DNA of 64,000 nucleotides from Aeropyrum camini SY1 = JCM 12091 (GCF_000591035.1 NC_022521.1:1240001-1304000), one strand, 5' to 3'. Counted from the stretch's first letter, positions 46,130-55,960 are shown. Program-made: numbers and translations. The notes: generated from the sequence alone by a model not told the origin.

Positions 46130-48325
46130 GTGGGTTCTGATAGGGCTTCCGAGGTTATTCGTAGGGTTATCGGCGAGAGGGAGCTTTGGGGTCTTTCGGC
46201 TAGGATTATCCTTGCGGTTGCGGCGTTCATGGCGTTTCTAGAGGTATTCTATGTTATGCAGTTCGGTCTAGTGCTCTACAGGTTTCTGGAGAGCATGGGT
46301 TTAGAGCTGCCTAACTTCTACAAGTACCCTGATATATTCTTCCAGCTATATCCTGCGAAGGCTATAGTACTCGGCCTCGTAATAGCTGGAGCCTTCATAA
46401 TTTACCCCATAAGCAGGGCTAGGGGCCCCTACGACACGGTGCCACTCTATGATTATGTTCTAGCTATCATAGCCGGCCTCTCCCCATTCTATGTCGTCTA
46501 CCTTTACGCCAGGTACAAGACGGTGGAGTTCACCATAGAGGAGCTCTCATGGCTGGATCTCGCTCTCGTCCTCGCTATACTGATAGCCCTGGCGGAGGCG
46601 ACTAGACGGAGCCTGGGTATACTTCTTCCCGCGATAATGGCTGTCTTCACAGCCTACGGATTTATCTATGCATACACCCATCCCCCCTTCGGTGTAGAGG
46701 GGCTACAAGTCTTTAGGAGGCTGGTAACGGCGTTCATAAGCCAGAACCAGGGTTTCCTGGGTGTACCTCTCACTGTCATGGTCTACTACGTTTTCATATT
46801 TCTCTTCTTCAGCTCGTTCCTGGACAAGCTTGGAGTTGGAAAGTATATTACGGACTTGATGACAGCACTCTTCGGTAGAAAGCCTGGGGGCCCTGCGAAA
46901 GTTGCCGTTGTCTCAAGCGCCCTGATGGGCACGATATCCGGAAGTAGCGTAGCCAACACGCTTACCACCGGAACTTTCACAATACCAGCCATGAAGAGGG
47001 CTGGCTTCCCTCCAGAGGTTGCAGGGGCTATAGAGCCTGTTGCTTCCACAGGAGGCCAGCTGATGCCCCCGATTATGGGGGCTGCGGCTTTCATAATGGC
47101 GGAGTTCGTGGGCATACCCTATGGCATGGTTGTGGTGGCAGCGCTACTACCCGCTATACTCTACTTCTACAGCATCTACGTTTTCGTAGATAAGGAGTCT
47201 AAGAAGAGGCGCCTCAGGGGGATTCCAGAGGGCGAGCTACCGCCCCTTAGACCGCTACTCTACAGGCTCTACTACCTCCTACCCATACCGCTTATCCTAG
47301 TGGGACTCCTGAAGCTCGCCCCCCATCACGCTGTGATGGCGGGTATACTGGCCACGGTGGCTGTGTATGTGATCGACACGATCATCTACGGCGAGAGGGC
47401 TGTGCGGCTACCCAACACTTTAATACTCTTGCTGCTGGCCCTCACCGTCGTCATCCCGCTGGTCTCGACCCCAATGGGGCTTGCGCAGTCACTATTCTTC
47501 GCAGGCGGGACTTCAATAATTATTGCACTAGTGGGCGGCCTGTTTAGCGGAAGCCTTAGGGAGCTAGCAGCCGCTACTGTCAGGGCTGTAGAGTCTAGCT
47601 TTAAAAATAGCATACCCGTCTTCCTTGCGGCAGCTACAGCCAGCGTTATACAGTCTATGATAACATTTACAAACCTACATAAAACTCTGGGAGACATGCT
47701 CCTCACCCTCAGCATGGGGATACTAATGCTGCTTCTGATAGCTACAGCCGTGTTCAGCATAATACTGGGTATGGGGGTGCCGACGACAGCTAACTACATT
47801 ATAACGGCCACTATACTTGCAGGTACACTAGCGGGATACTTGAAGGAGAGCCTAGGCTATGCCGAGCTGGAGGCGACGCTGGCGTCACACATGTTCGTCC
47901 TATACTATGGGATACTGGCGGACATAACTCCTCCTGTAGCTCTAGCGGCGTTTGTAGGGGCTGTGCTAGCTGGCGCAGACTTTTGGAGGACAGCGATAAA
48001 CGCTACCATCTATGGTTTTGCAAAGTACATACTACCCTTCGTGTTTGTCTATTCGCCAGTTATATTGATAGTAACGGTTGACAGTTGGGGGGTGGATGAG
48101 GCTATAAGGCTAGCATACACTATAGCAGTAGTGCTTATAATCATACATGTCGCGTCAAGCGGATTTATAGGGTGGGTTTTCGACAGGCCCCTCAGCAACA
48201 AGCCGCTTAGAGCGGCTATGGTGCTCTTTTCCGCATTGTCGGTAACGCTGAACCCGGTGATAGTGGCTTTAGCTTTGGCAAGCTACGTGGCCGGACTCAT
48301 CTACACTAGAAGATCCGTTGGTTAA
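46130..48325 (+). CDS. TRAP transporter fused 4TM/12TM permease (TAXI type)
   Basis: 731 residues with about 17-18 hydrophobic segments. The N-terminal part corresponds to the small DctQ-like subunit, the rest to the DctM-like subunit with the signature ALMGTISGSSVANTLTTGTF and PVASTGGQLMPPIMGAAAF, repeated weakly as ILGMGVPTTANYIITATILA. These transporters use an ion gradient with a periplasmic-type binding protein, here encoded 160 bases downstream. GTG start. A TATA-like element (gatatatc, 46061-46068) fits a start near 46092. Confidence 0.92.
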   Translation: MGSDRASEVIRRVIGERELWGLSARIILAVAAFMAFLEVFYVMQFGLVLYRFLESMGLELPNFYKYPDIFFQLYPAKAIVLGLVIAGAFIIYPISRARGPYDTVPLYDYVLAIIAGLSPFYVVYLYARYKTVEFTIEELSWLDLALVLAILIALAEATRRSLGILLPAIMAVFTAYGFIYAYTHPPFGVEGLQVFRRLVTAFISQNQGFLGVPLTVMVYYVFIFLFFSSFLDKLGVGKYITDLMTALFGRKPGGPAKVAVVSSALMGTISGSSVANTLTTGTFTIPAMKRAGFPPEVAGAIEPVASTGGQLMPPIMGAAAFIMAEFVGIPYGMVVVAALLPAILYFYSIYVFVDKESKKRRLRGIPEGELPPLRPLLYRLYYLLPIPLILVGLLKLAPHHAVMAGILATVAVYVIDTIIYGERAVRLPNTLILLLLALTVVIPLVSTPMGLAQSLFFAGGTSIIIALVGGLFSGSLRELAAATVRAVESSFKNSIPVFLAAATASVIQSMITFTNLHKTLGDMLLTLSMGILMLLLIATAVFSIILGMGVPTTANYIITATILAGTLAGYLKESLGYAELEATLASHMFVLYYGILADITPPVALAAFVGAVLAGADFWRTAINATIYGFAKYILPFVFVYSPVILIVTVDSWGVDEAIRLAYTIAVVLIIIHVASSGFIGWVFDRPLSNKPLRAAMVLFSALSVTLNPVIVALALASYVAGLIYTRRSVG

Positions 48326-48485
48326 AGCTGAGACTATCTACGCCGGTGAACTTTATTGTATTTTCACTGCTTAACTATCGGAAGCTTACATATATACTAC
48401 ATCATTATCCTCTATTAAGTATGCCACTCGGATCTAAGGTATAGTGATCTATAGCACAATATGAACAGGGTGATCATGCTTGGCT

Positions 48486-49460
48486 ATGAATCAGAGGCTA
48501 ATGATTGCAGGGGCAGCCGTAGTCATAGTTATCGTCTTAATAGCAGGATACCTCCTGCTACAAGGCGGACAGGAAGTTAGGCTGGTAATGGGCACCGGAT
48601 CACCCGGTGGCATATATAATCCCCTGGGCTTCAAGATAGCAGAGGTCGTCTCGAAATACAGTGATAAAGTCGAGATAGAAGCTCAGGAGAGCGGAGCCAG
48701 CGTGGCAAACGCTAAGGGCATAAAAGCAGGCGATTACCAGCTAGCCATGATGCAGAGCGACGTAGCCTACTTCGCCTACAACGGCAAGCTTCTTAAGGAC
48801 TTCGAGGGCAACCCTGTAGAGGACCTCAGGGCGCTAGCGGCACTCTATCCAGAGCCTATACAGATAGTAGCTAGGGCTGGAGCAGGAATAGAAACAATTT
48901 GGGATCTAGAGGGCAAGAGGGTTGCCGTAGGAAACCCAGGCAGCGGCCTATACGCGACGGCATACACCATACTCAGCGCTCTGGGACTTTGGGATAAGAT
49001 AGACAAAGTAGAGTTCGGCTTCGCCGAGGCTAGCAGCGCAATGAAGCAAGGCACCGTCGACGTACTCTTCATAGTAGCGGGAGTCCCCACGCCTAAGATA
49101 GAGGAGATAGCAACACAGGTTGACGTTGTGCTTGTTGAGGTCCCAGACGACGCTATTCAGAAGTTGAAGGACGCTGGTCTAGGTAATCTTTACCTGAAAT
49201 ACACGATACCAGCCGGCAGCTACGACTTCCAAAAGGAGGATGTAACTACACTTACAGTCACAGCGCTTCTGGTTATAGACAAGGATGTACCCGAGGATAT
49301 AGCCTATGAGATACTTAAAACCATGTTCGAGCATCTAGACGAGATAAAGACTGTCCACGCAAGGGCCAAGGACATAAGCCTCGACAAGGCACCAATAGTG
49401 CCTATACCACTGCACCCAGGCGCCGAGAAGTATTATAAGGAGCAGGGAGTACTATCGTAG
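48486..49460 (+). CDS. TAXI-family solute-binding protein of the TRAP transporter
   Basis: 324 residues from the ATG at 48486; a TTG at 48480 is in frame. An N-terminal membrane anchor (LMIAGAAVVIVIVLIAGYLLL) holds it outside the cell. The TAXI signature follows: VMGTGSPGGIYNPLGFKIAE, a V-A-x-A-S-G-A-S-type segment (QESGASVANAKGIKAG), and NPGSGLYATAYTILSALG. Ligands of this family include glutamate-like and other organic acids; none can be named here. The codon use is somewhat more AT-rich than in the first half of the window. Confidence 0.92.
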   Translation: MNQRLMIAGAAVVIVIVLIAGYLLLQGGQEVRLVMGTGSPGGIYNPLGFKIAEVVSKYSDKVEIEAQESGASVANAKGIKAGDYQLAMMQSDVAYFAYNGKLLKDFEGNPVEDLRALAALYPEPIQIVARAGAGIETIWDLEGKRVAVGNPGSGLYATAYTILSALGLWDKIDKVEFGFAEASSAMKQGTVDVLFIVAGVPTPKIEEIATQVDVVLVEVPDDAIQKLKDAGLGNLYLKYTIPAGSYDFQKEDVTTLTVTALLVIDKDVPEDIAYEILKTMFEHLDEIKTVHARAKDISLDKAPIVPIPLHPGAEKYYKEQGVLS

Positions 49461-49511
49461 GCGTTAACACTCTAACGTATGAAAATAGGGCGCCAACCCG
49501 GTAGGACGCCC

Positions 49512-49895
49512 TCAACCTTCAGCTGTGTTGGGGGCATTTTCAACAATAACATCTTTTACTTTGGACTTGTCTATTAGCCTTAGCACCGGGCAGTTCTCAA
49601 CACCCTTCATAACCACCTCCCTGGGAGCGGGAGCCCTGATCCTTATGACTATATATTCTATCTCTTCGGAGCCGTCGAGAAGCTTATCTATGTCGACATA
49701 AGCTTCTATAGAAACGCTAACTCTATCGACGCTGGCATTCTCGGCAACCTTCTTCCCTATACACGCCGAAAGCAGTGACAGCATGAAAGAGGGGTTAAGG
49801 GTAGCAAGCTCAAACTCCCTGTCCCCCTCGACGACTGCTTTACCAGCCTTACTGTCGACAAGAGACTTTGCTTCGAAAAACTTTATAGTAGGCAT
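49512..49895 (-). CDS. OsmC-like protein
   Basis: 127 residues. The OsmC/Ohr pattern is seen in the helix with a cysteine (FMLSLLSACIGKKVAENA), the strand pair VSVSIEAYVDIDK / EYIVIRIRAPAP, and the second cysteine in ENCPVLRLIDKSK. The two cysteines would form the peroxide-reducing pair. Members reduce organic hydroperoxides or act as hydrolase-like proteins. ATG start on the minus strand. Confidence 0.75.
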   Translation of the reverse strand: MPTIKFFEAKSLVDSKAGKAVVEGDREFELATLNPSFMLSLLSACIGKKVAENASVDRVSVSIEAYVDIDKLLDGSEEIEYIVIRIRAPAPREVVMKGVENCPVLRLIDKSKVKDVIVENAPNTAEG

Positions 49896-49965
49896 CCTAC
49901 GCCGCCCCCTATGTGTACTGGATGCTGGGGAGGCTTCAAAAGGCGGGATCTAAAGTTGTATCGCC

Positions 49966-50637
49966 TTATTTCTTGCTTGGTATGAATTTGCCTAGGATAC
50001 CGGCGAACGCAGGGAGATTTCTAGTCTGGACCCAAAGGTCTGCTGGCCCTTCCACGTCCACTACCACGCCTTCTCCTCCCAGGAAGAAGGTTTTCCAGCC
50101 TCCGAACTTCCTAATATTCCATCTTCCCCCCTTTATTGCCACGAAATGACCATTATCTATGGTAATTTTCTCGCCTAGACCGACTTTTATATGTTCTAGG
50201 GCTCCGAAGCTGTTTATAAAGACGGTGCCATGACCCTTAGCCTTTACCCAGACAAGCTCACCCTCGGCTATAAGCCCCTTGAAGCCTCTCCATCCAACAC
50301 TTACCTCCACATCACCGATGTGGGCTAGATAGCTTGAATCCTGTATGTACACCTCTTCCCCGCTGAGCTCTACAGCGGCTATATCCCCGGTGACTGGGGG
50401 GGCTATCCAGACCTCGCTCTTTGATCTAGCTGTTATGATGTTGAAGAAAAGGCTCTCACCGCCAGCCACAGCCCTTAGAAGGCCGCGGACTATGCCTCCC
50501 CCCATGGTGGTTTTAACCTCTATATCTCCCCTGTTCAGCATGTACGAGCCAGATTCTACCCAGACGCTCTCACCCTCGTTAAGCTCGACTTTAAGGACTG
50601 TAAATGCAGGGCCCTTCTCAAGAACATACTTAACCAT
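49966..50637 (-). CDS. AIM24/TIGR00266-family protein
   Basis: 223 residues from the ATG at 50637; an ATG at 50649 is in frame. The repeated beta-strand pattern with GESVWVESGSYMLNRGDIEV, MGGGIVRGLLRAVAGGESLF and GGEGVVVDVEGPADLWVQTR is that of the AIM24 beta-helical fold, which occurs from bacteria to yeast mitochondria. The function of the prokaryotic proteins is unknown, although a link to membranes is suspected. It lies next to OsmC-like and TatA genes on the same strand. Confidence 0.85.
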   Translation of the reverse strand: MVKYVLEKGPAFTVLKVELNEGESVWVESGSYMLNRGDIEVKTTMGGGIVRGLLRAVAGGESLFFNIITARSKSEVWIAPPVTGDIAAVELSGEEVYIQDSSYLAHIGDVEVSVGWRGFKGLIAEGELVWVKAKGHGTVFINSFGALEHIKVGLGEKITIDNGHFVAIKGGRWNIRKFGGWKTFFLGGEGVVVDVEGPADLWVQTRNLPAFAGILGKFIPSKK

Positions 50638-50755
50638 TAATCTATACACCGATAGTAAAGTATGTATTTAGTGCTTATATAAAACCGTAAAAAAAGGCAA
50701 ATATATTTTGCTCCTAAGTTTCCGGGTTTCCCGTTATTATAGGCTTTGGGAGAGG

Positions 50756-50971
50756 CTAACCCTTTTCCTCCTTCTCGCCGCCAGCATTCTTCTTAGCCTG
50801 TTGGGTGGAGGACGCTTCGCTCTCGCCCGAGATACTGTTCCTCAGCTCCTTCACTGCTAGACCCAGGTTTCTGGCTATCTCGGGTATTTTTGAAGGACCG
50901 AATATTATTAGCAGTATTAGAAGGATTAAGACCAGCTCGGGTACGCCGAGGCTTGGTATGCCTATGGGCAT
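50756..50971 (-). CDS. tatA: Sec-independent translocase protein TatA
   Basis: 71 residues: short N-terminus, one hydrophobic helix (LVLILLILLIIFG), the FGPSKIPEIARNLG hinge, an amphipathic helix (LAVKELRNSIS) and a charged tail. This is the classical TatA layout, with FGP as the membrane-hinge motif. It would form the pore for folded proteins together with TatC, encoded at the right end of the window. Confidence 0.92.
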   Translation of the reverse strand: MPIGIPSLGVPELVLILLILLIIFGPSKIPEIARNLGLAVKELRNSISGESEASSTQQAKKNAGGEKEEKG

Positions 50972-51060
50972 CCTCTGGTCCCCAAGTATTTGACTTGTTC
51001 TTTACAGTTTATTATGTATTAGCGCTTTCGAGAGTGTGGAAGAAATTGGTTTGTATAGTG

Positions 51061-52437
51061 TTATAGATTGAAATACTTATATACCTCTATTGGGTGTGGA
51101 TATAGCCTAGTATCCTCCGCCTCCCTCCTCTTAACCTCTAAGTAAGATTCCAGCAGCTCCCTTGTGAAGGCAGGCCTCAGATACTCATTGTCGGACTCCA
51201 GCTCGTCAAGAGCCTCATCCAGGTTTCGCGGTAGCGTCTTTATACCCCTCTCCCTCAGCTCCTCGGGGCTGATCTTGTAGAGGTTGCCCTCATAGGGCTC
51301 TGGGGGCTGGAGCTTCTTCTTTATGCCGTCAAGCCCGGCCATAAACAGGGCGGCCAAGGCTAGGTAGGGGTTCGCCGTGGGATCGGGGCTCCTAACCTCT
51401 ATCCTGACCGCCCTTCTGTTGCCAGCGGTTGCGGGGATCCTGATCATGGCGCTCCTGTTTCTCCAGCCCCACGCAACATATACTGGGGCCTCATAGCCAG
51501 CAACTAGTCTGCGGTACGAGTTTGTAGTGGGGGATAGTATTGCGCTTAGGCTGCGGGCGTGCTCGAGGATGCCTGCAATGAAATGCAGGGCTGTCTCCGA
51601 GAGATGCTCCTCCCCATCGCCAGCGAAGAGGTTCTCCCCGCTGGGGCTCCATAGGCTGAGGTGGAGGTGCATGCCCGACCCGTTGTCGCCGTATATAGGC
51701 TTTGGCATGAACGTGGCCACCCTCCCGTCCATCCGGGCTAGAACCCTGGAAACCCACTTAACCGTTATTATGTCGTCGGCTAGCCTTGCTAAGCTCCCTC
51801 TAGAACCTACTGAAACCTCTACCTGGCTCACAGCGACCTCGTGGTGCGACACAGCAACGTCAACCTGGAATTTCTTCAAGGCTTCTACGAGCCTAAGCCT
51901 ATACTCTAGGAGGCTGTCCGAAGGCTCTGGCATATGATACGACTTCTTGATCTGGCTGAAGATCCCATCCTCTCTACCAGGCTGCTCCCTGCTCTCCACA
52001 GCATAGCCTAGACCTCTAGTGGGGTTTAGAACTTCTGCCCCAACCTTATCGAAAATGAAGAACTCTATCTCCGCCCCCGCCTTAACCCGGTAGCCCATGG
52101 ATGAGAGCGCATTTTCAGCCCTCTCAGCGGCGAATCTAGGATCCAGCGGGCTCCTCTCCCCTCTGGGGCTGTAGACAGCGGCTATCGTCCTCCAAAGACC
52201 GCTTCTCCAGGGAACGCTGACTAGAGTCTCTGGCACGTGTTTTAAGAGTAGATCACTGTTCTCAATTGGAGTAAAGCCATAGACGCTACTGCCGTCGAAG
52301 GATGCCACGTAGTCTCTATCAAGGTTACTCAGCGGAACCTCGACCTGTCTCATGTATCCTGCCACGTCTGTATAGTGGACGAGGAGCCGTTCATCTTCAC
52401 GCCCGCTTATATCTCTCAGGGGATCAGGCTCAGGCAT
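51061..52437 (-). CDS. glnA: Glutamine synthetase
   Basis: 458 residues of the type I family. Family motifs are present: FDGSSVYGF near 48-56, AGAEIEFFIF (metal Glu), HHEVAVSQVEVSV, PKPIYGDNGSGMHLHLSLW (ATP and metal site), NSYRRLVAGYEAPVYVAWGWRNRSAMIRIP and the final VRSPDPTANPYLALAAL. It makes glutamine from glutamate, ammonia and ATP. There is no clear adenylylation-site tyrosine motif. Its own promoter lies just upstream of the ATG. Confidence 0.93.
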   Translation of the reverse strand: MPEPDPLRDISGREDERLLVHYTDVAGYMRQVEVPLSNLDRDYVASFDGSSVYGFTPIENSDLLLKHVPETLVSVPWRSGLWRTIAAVYSPRGERSPLDPRFAAERAENALSSMGYRVKAGAEIEFFIFDKVGAEVLNPTRGLGYAVESREQPGREDGIFSQIKKSYHMPEPSDSLLEYRLRLVEALKKFQVDVAVSHHEVAVSQVEVSVGSRGSLARLADDIITVKWVSRVLARMDGRVATFMPKPIYGDNGSGMHLHLSLWSPSGENLFAGDGEEHLSETALHFIAGILEHARSLSAILSPTTNSYRRLVAGYEAPVYVAWGWRNRSAMIRIPATAGNRRAVRIEVRSPDPTANPYLALAALFMAGLDGIKKKLQPPEPYEGNLYKISPEELRERGIKTLPRNLDEALDELESDNEYLRPAFTRELLESYLEVKRREAEDTRLYPHPIEVYKYFNL

Positions 52438-52773
52438 GTGTGCCTTCGTAAAAGTTATGTCAAATAGAATATTTAAGTTTTTCTCCTAGAAATTGACACG
52501 CAATGTTCGCATGTCAAAGAGAAAAACCTCTAAGTTTACCTGGCTCCATGGCACCTAACCACACATGATTTCCCAGTGTAGAGCGGACATGCTAATAAAC
52601 ATTTTGCAGGTTGTAGAGGGTTTAACATACTTTATACAGGCAATATTGAGTGTGGCAAGCGGGAGCAGTAGATTAGATATTAAGAGAAATTAGAGGCTAG
52701 CGATTTTCTCACATAACCATTGGAACCCCCCATTAACTACGGGTGAAGGGGCGGCCGAGAAGGTGTAGAAGGG
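52438..52773. other. Intergenic region between glnA and the Lhr-type helicase gene
   Basis: An AT-rich spacer of 336 bases between divergent genes. It holds the glnA promoter near its left end and presumably the helicase promoter near its right end. No small gene, tRNA or convincing repeat was seen in the middle. Confidence 0.6.
52468..52477 (-). promoter_or_regulatory. TATA box of glnA
   Basis: On the minus strand cttaaatatt, preceded by an A-rich BRE-like stretch (gagaaaaa), lies 30-40 bases upstream of the ATG. The transcript would start about 5-10 bases before the ATG, so the leader is very short. Confidence 0.5.
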
Positions 52774-55443
52774 TTGGCGCTAGAAAGGCTAGTGTTGAAT
52801 AAGAAGGGCTATAGCGACGAGGAGATACTGTCGATGCTCAGACCCTATGTAGCCGAGTGGTTTAAATCAACCTATGGCTCGTTCACAGAGCCCCAGAGAC
52901 ATGCTATTCCCCTTGTTAAGCAGGGGAAAAGCGTGTTGATATCCAGCCCCACAGGAACCGGTAAAACACTTGCGGCCTTCCTGGGAGTCATAGATGAAAT
53001 TCTGTATCTTCTGGAGAACGGTTGGGAAGAAGCAGGCATACTAGCTGTTTACGTGAGCCCCCTAAGGGCTCTGAACAACGACATAAGGAGGAACCTCGAG
53101 GAGCCGCTTAGGGGAATAGGGGAGAAGGCTCGGGAGATGGGTTTAGAGCCTCCTAAAGTGAAGGTGGCTGTTAGAACGAGCGACACTACACCTTATGAGA
53201 AGCAGAAGATGGTTAGAGACCCGCCCCATGTACTTATAACAACTCCCGAAAGCCTGGCAGCCGCCTTAGCGGCCCCGAAGTTCAGGGAAAGATTATCCAC
53301 GGTAAGGTGGATCGTGCTGGACGAGATACATGAGCTAGCATCTAACAAGAGGGGCGCCCACCTAATGGTTAGCGTGGAAAGGCTTGAGGAGCTTGTTAGA
53401 GAGGCTGGCGGGGGGCCGTTGAGGCGGATAGGCCTCTCCGCAACTATAGCCCCCCTAGACGTTGTGGCCAATTTCCTGGGAGGGTTTAATAATGACGGGA
53501 GGCCTAGAGATGTATATGTGGTAGACGCCAGGTTCGCAAAACCCCTAGACATAAGGGTTATAACGCCTGATGTAGACCTTCTAAGAGACCCTCCGGACAA
53601 GATTAACGAGGCGATATACAGGAAGATAGCTGAGCTTGTAAAGCAGCATAGGACCACCTTGATATTCACGAACACGCGCAGCGCTACCGAGAGGGTTGTC
53701 CACAAGCTTAAACAAATACTGGTAAAGGAGGGGATAGCTGGGGAGGACCAGATAGAGGCCCACCACTCAAGCCTGTCTAGAAACCTCAGGTTGGACGTGG
53801 AAGAGAGGCTTAAGAGAGGAGAGCTGAAGGTTGTTGTATCTAGCACGAGCCTCGAACTCGGGATAGATATAGGATATATAGACCTGGTTATTCTACTAAG
53901 CAGCCCGAAGAGCGTTAGCCGTCTCCTACAGAGGGTGGGTAGGGCCGGCCATAGGATTAGGGATGTGAGCAAGGGTAGGTTGATAGTTGTTGACAGGGAC
54001 GATCTGATAGAGTGCTCTGTGCTTGCGGACTGCGCTATGAAGAAGTTTATAGACCGTGCTAGGATCCCCATGAAGCCCCTAGACGTCCTAGCCCAGCACA
54101 TTGTTGGCATGAGCATCGAGAAGAAGTGGCGCCTCGAGGACGCCTACAGGGTTGTGAAGCGGGCTTACAACTTCAAGGACCTGAGCTTCGAAGAGTTCAT
54201 GTCGGTAGTAAGGTTCTTGGCGGGCAAGCACGGTCTCGAGGGTGAGGGAGTCTACTCCAAGATATGGCTAGACGAGGAGGAGGGCCTGTTCGGAAGGAAG
54301 AAGAGTGCAAGGATGATATACCTGCTTAACGTCGGCGTGATACCAGATGAGACTAAGATCAGGGTCTACACTAGGGATGGAAAATATGTTGGAGACCTTG
54401 AGGAGGAGTTCGTGGAAATACTGGTACCGGGAGACGTATTTGTCCTGGGGGGCAGGACGTATCGGTTCTTAAAGAGCGAGGGATTGAAGGTAATAGTTGA
54501 GAGGGCTGACGATGCTAGGCCCACAGTCCCCAGCTGGTTCAGCGAGATGCTGCCGCTGAGCTTCGACAGCGCCCTGAAGGTAGGCGAGTTTAGGAGGCTC
54601 CTCAGCGGCCTGGCCAGGAGCGATCCAGAGGCCGCCGTGGAGAAGCTTGTTAGGGAGTACATGCTGGAGGAGAGGGCTGCCAGAACTATTGTGGAGTACA
54701 TACTTGAGCAGTTAGACTATGTAGGTGTTGTACCCTCCGATAAGCTGGTGCTAATAGAGTACTTCCCATATGAGGATGGATGGGGGATAGTATTCCACAC
54801 TCTATTTGGCAGGCGGGTTAACGATGCTCTATCGAGAGCCTATGCCGTAGCGCTCTCACGCAGACTGAGCCTTCCTGTCAGGGTTGCTGTCACTGACAAC
54901 GGGTTCATGCTAACAGTATCCAGAGCCAGTAAGCCGAATAAAAGCCTCTTGGAGAAGCTTGTACACGATGTGACACCCGAGAACATAAGGTATATGCTGG
55001 AAGAGTCTATCGCGAGGACGGAGCTTATGAAAAGGAGGTTCAAGCATGTAGCGGCGAGAATGTTTATAGTGCTCAGGAGGTACAAGGGAAGGGAGGTTAG
55101 CCCTGAGAGGCTTCAGCTGAACAGCCAGAAGTTGCTTGAGATCTTTCTAGAGGAGATGAGAGATAGCCCGCCTATAAAAGAGACTTTCAGAGAGATTCTC
55201 GAAGACTATATGGATATAGATGCAGCCAGTAAGGTGCTCGAGTGGGTGAGGAAAGGCGAGATAGAAATAGTGATTAGAGGCCCCCTCCCCTATCCCTCGC
55301 CGATGGCTCATAGCATAGTGGTGAGGGGTTACAGCGATGTTGTGCTAATGGAGGACAAGAGGAGGATGCTCATGATACTTAGGGAAAAGGTCCTCGAGTA
55401 TATTAACAAGAAGGCTAAAACCGTGTCTACAGGGGTAGGATGA
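52774..55443 (+). CDS. lhr: Lhr-type superfamily 2 helicase
   Basis: 889 residues. The two RecA domains carry Walker A SSPTGTGKTLAAFLG near 54-68, motif II LDEIHELA, motif III LSATIAP, motif IV LIFTNTRSATERV, motif V SSTSLELGIDIG and motif VI LLQRVGRAGHR. After these come the winged-helix and Lhr-specific domains (GYIDLVI; GRTYRFLKSEGLKV; SWFSEMLPLS). The length matches the Lhr-core group found throughout archaea, which unwinds branched DNA or RNA-DNA hybrids. TTG start. An A/T-rich stretch upstream could hold the promoter. Confidence 0.92.
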   Translation: MALERLVLNKKGYSDEEILSMLRPYVAEWFKSTYGSFTEPQRHAIPLVKQGKSVLISSPTGTGKTLAAFLGVIDEILYLLENGWEEAGILAVYVSPLRALNNDIRRNLEEPLRGIGEKAREMGLEPPKVKVAVRTSDTTPYEKQKMVRDPPHVLITTPESLAAALAAPKFRERLSTVRWIVLDEIHELASNKRGAHLMVSVERLEELVREAGGGPLRRIGLSATIAPLDVVANFLGGFNNDGRPRDVYVVDARFAKPLDIRVITPDVDLLRDPPDKINEAIYRKIAELVKQHRTTLIFTNTRSATERVVHKLKQILVKEGIAGEDQIEAHHSSLSRNLRLDVEERLKRGELKVVVSSTSLELGIDIGYIDLVILLSSPKSVSRLLQRVGRAGHRIRDVSKGRLIVVDRDDLIECSVLADCAMKKFIDRARIPMKPLDVLAQHIVGMSIEKKWRLEDAYRVVKRAYNFKDLSFEEFMSVVRFLAGKHGLEGEGVYSKIWLDEEEGLFGRKKSARMIYLLNVGVIPDETKIRVYTRDGKYVGDLEEEFVEILVPGDVFVLGGRTYRFLKSEGLKVIVERADDARPTVPSWFSEMLPLSFDSALKVGEFRRLLSGLARSDPEAAVEKLVREYMLEERAARTIVEYILEQLDYVGVVPSDKLVLIEYFPYEDGWGIVFHTLFGRRVNDALSRAYAVALSRRLSLPVRVAVTDNGFMLTVSRASKPNKSLLEKLVHDVTPENIRYMLEESIARTELMKRRFKHVAARMFIVLRRYKGREVSPERLQLNSQKLLEIFLEEMRDSPPIKETFREILEDYMDIDAASKVLEWVRKGEIEIVIRGPLPYPSPMAHSIVVRGYSDVVLMEDKRRMLMILREKVLEYINKKAKTVSTGVG

Positions 55444-55444
55444 G

Positions 55445-55609
55445 ATGGCGAAGGAGAGCCTGGAGAGGTCTTCACTAAAACACAACCGAGAAGATACCAG
55501 AAAAACAAGGCCTCAAAATCGAGTTCACGGAGAGAAGGCTTGCGTCCACACGAGAAGAGAATTAGACGAGATGGGGGAGGAAATAGAAGTATATGACATA
55601 AGCTGTTAA
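55445..55609 (+). CDS. Possible 54-residue basic/acidic small protein
   Basis: An ATG one base after the helicase stop opens 54 codons (MAKESLERSSLKHNREDTRK at the N-terminus). The product is highly charged with two cysteines near the end (EKACVHT; YDISC) and no known motif. The position directly behind the helicase gene suggests coupling, but the composition is unlike other genes here and it may be chance. Confidence 0.3.
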   Translation: MAKESLERSSLKHNREDTRKTRPQNRVHGEKACVHTRRELDEMGEEIEVYDISC

Positions 55610-55960
55610 ACCGGATAGTGGTAAGCCCCAAGCTACACGGCAACCCTACTCTAGAAGACGGTCCGGCGAAGTCAATACTCCGGTGCCATAAGCTCCTGTG
55701 TACAGGGTGTGGTACGTGGCTATCGCTATCTCCATACCCTATTCAACTCTGCTACAATGAACGCTGTATTGGATATTGGATGTATAATGACTATTCATTA
55801 TTGGGCGGTCGGGATTTTAAGCATTTCAGGCCTAATGCTGATAAATCCTAAAGCAGGACTCTAGGACGGGATGAAGACTACTCCCCAGACTGAGGGATAT
55901 GGAGATGACGATAATTCCTTTATCAGACCGCTACCACCGGATCAGAGTTCGTATAATATG
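55610..55960. other. AT-richer stretch without a convincing gene
   Basis: Short open frames here have no gene-like features. Seen instead are an inverted repeat ATAATGA-CTAT-TCATTAT at 55784-55801, a tandem TATTGGA pair just before it, and an inverted TCCTA/TAGGA pair at about 55846-55866. A possible C/D-type element lies at 55871-55927 (see findings). Confidence 0.5.

Noticed and set aside
55618-55851. 77-codon open frame with five cysteines
   Set aside because: No start signal, low gene-like composition, and the cysteine spacing matches no zinc-finger pattern well. Likely chance.
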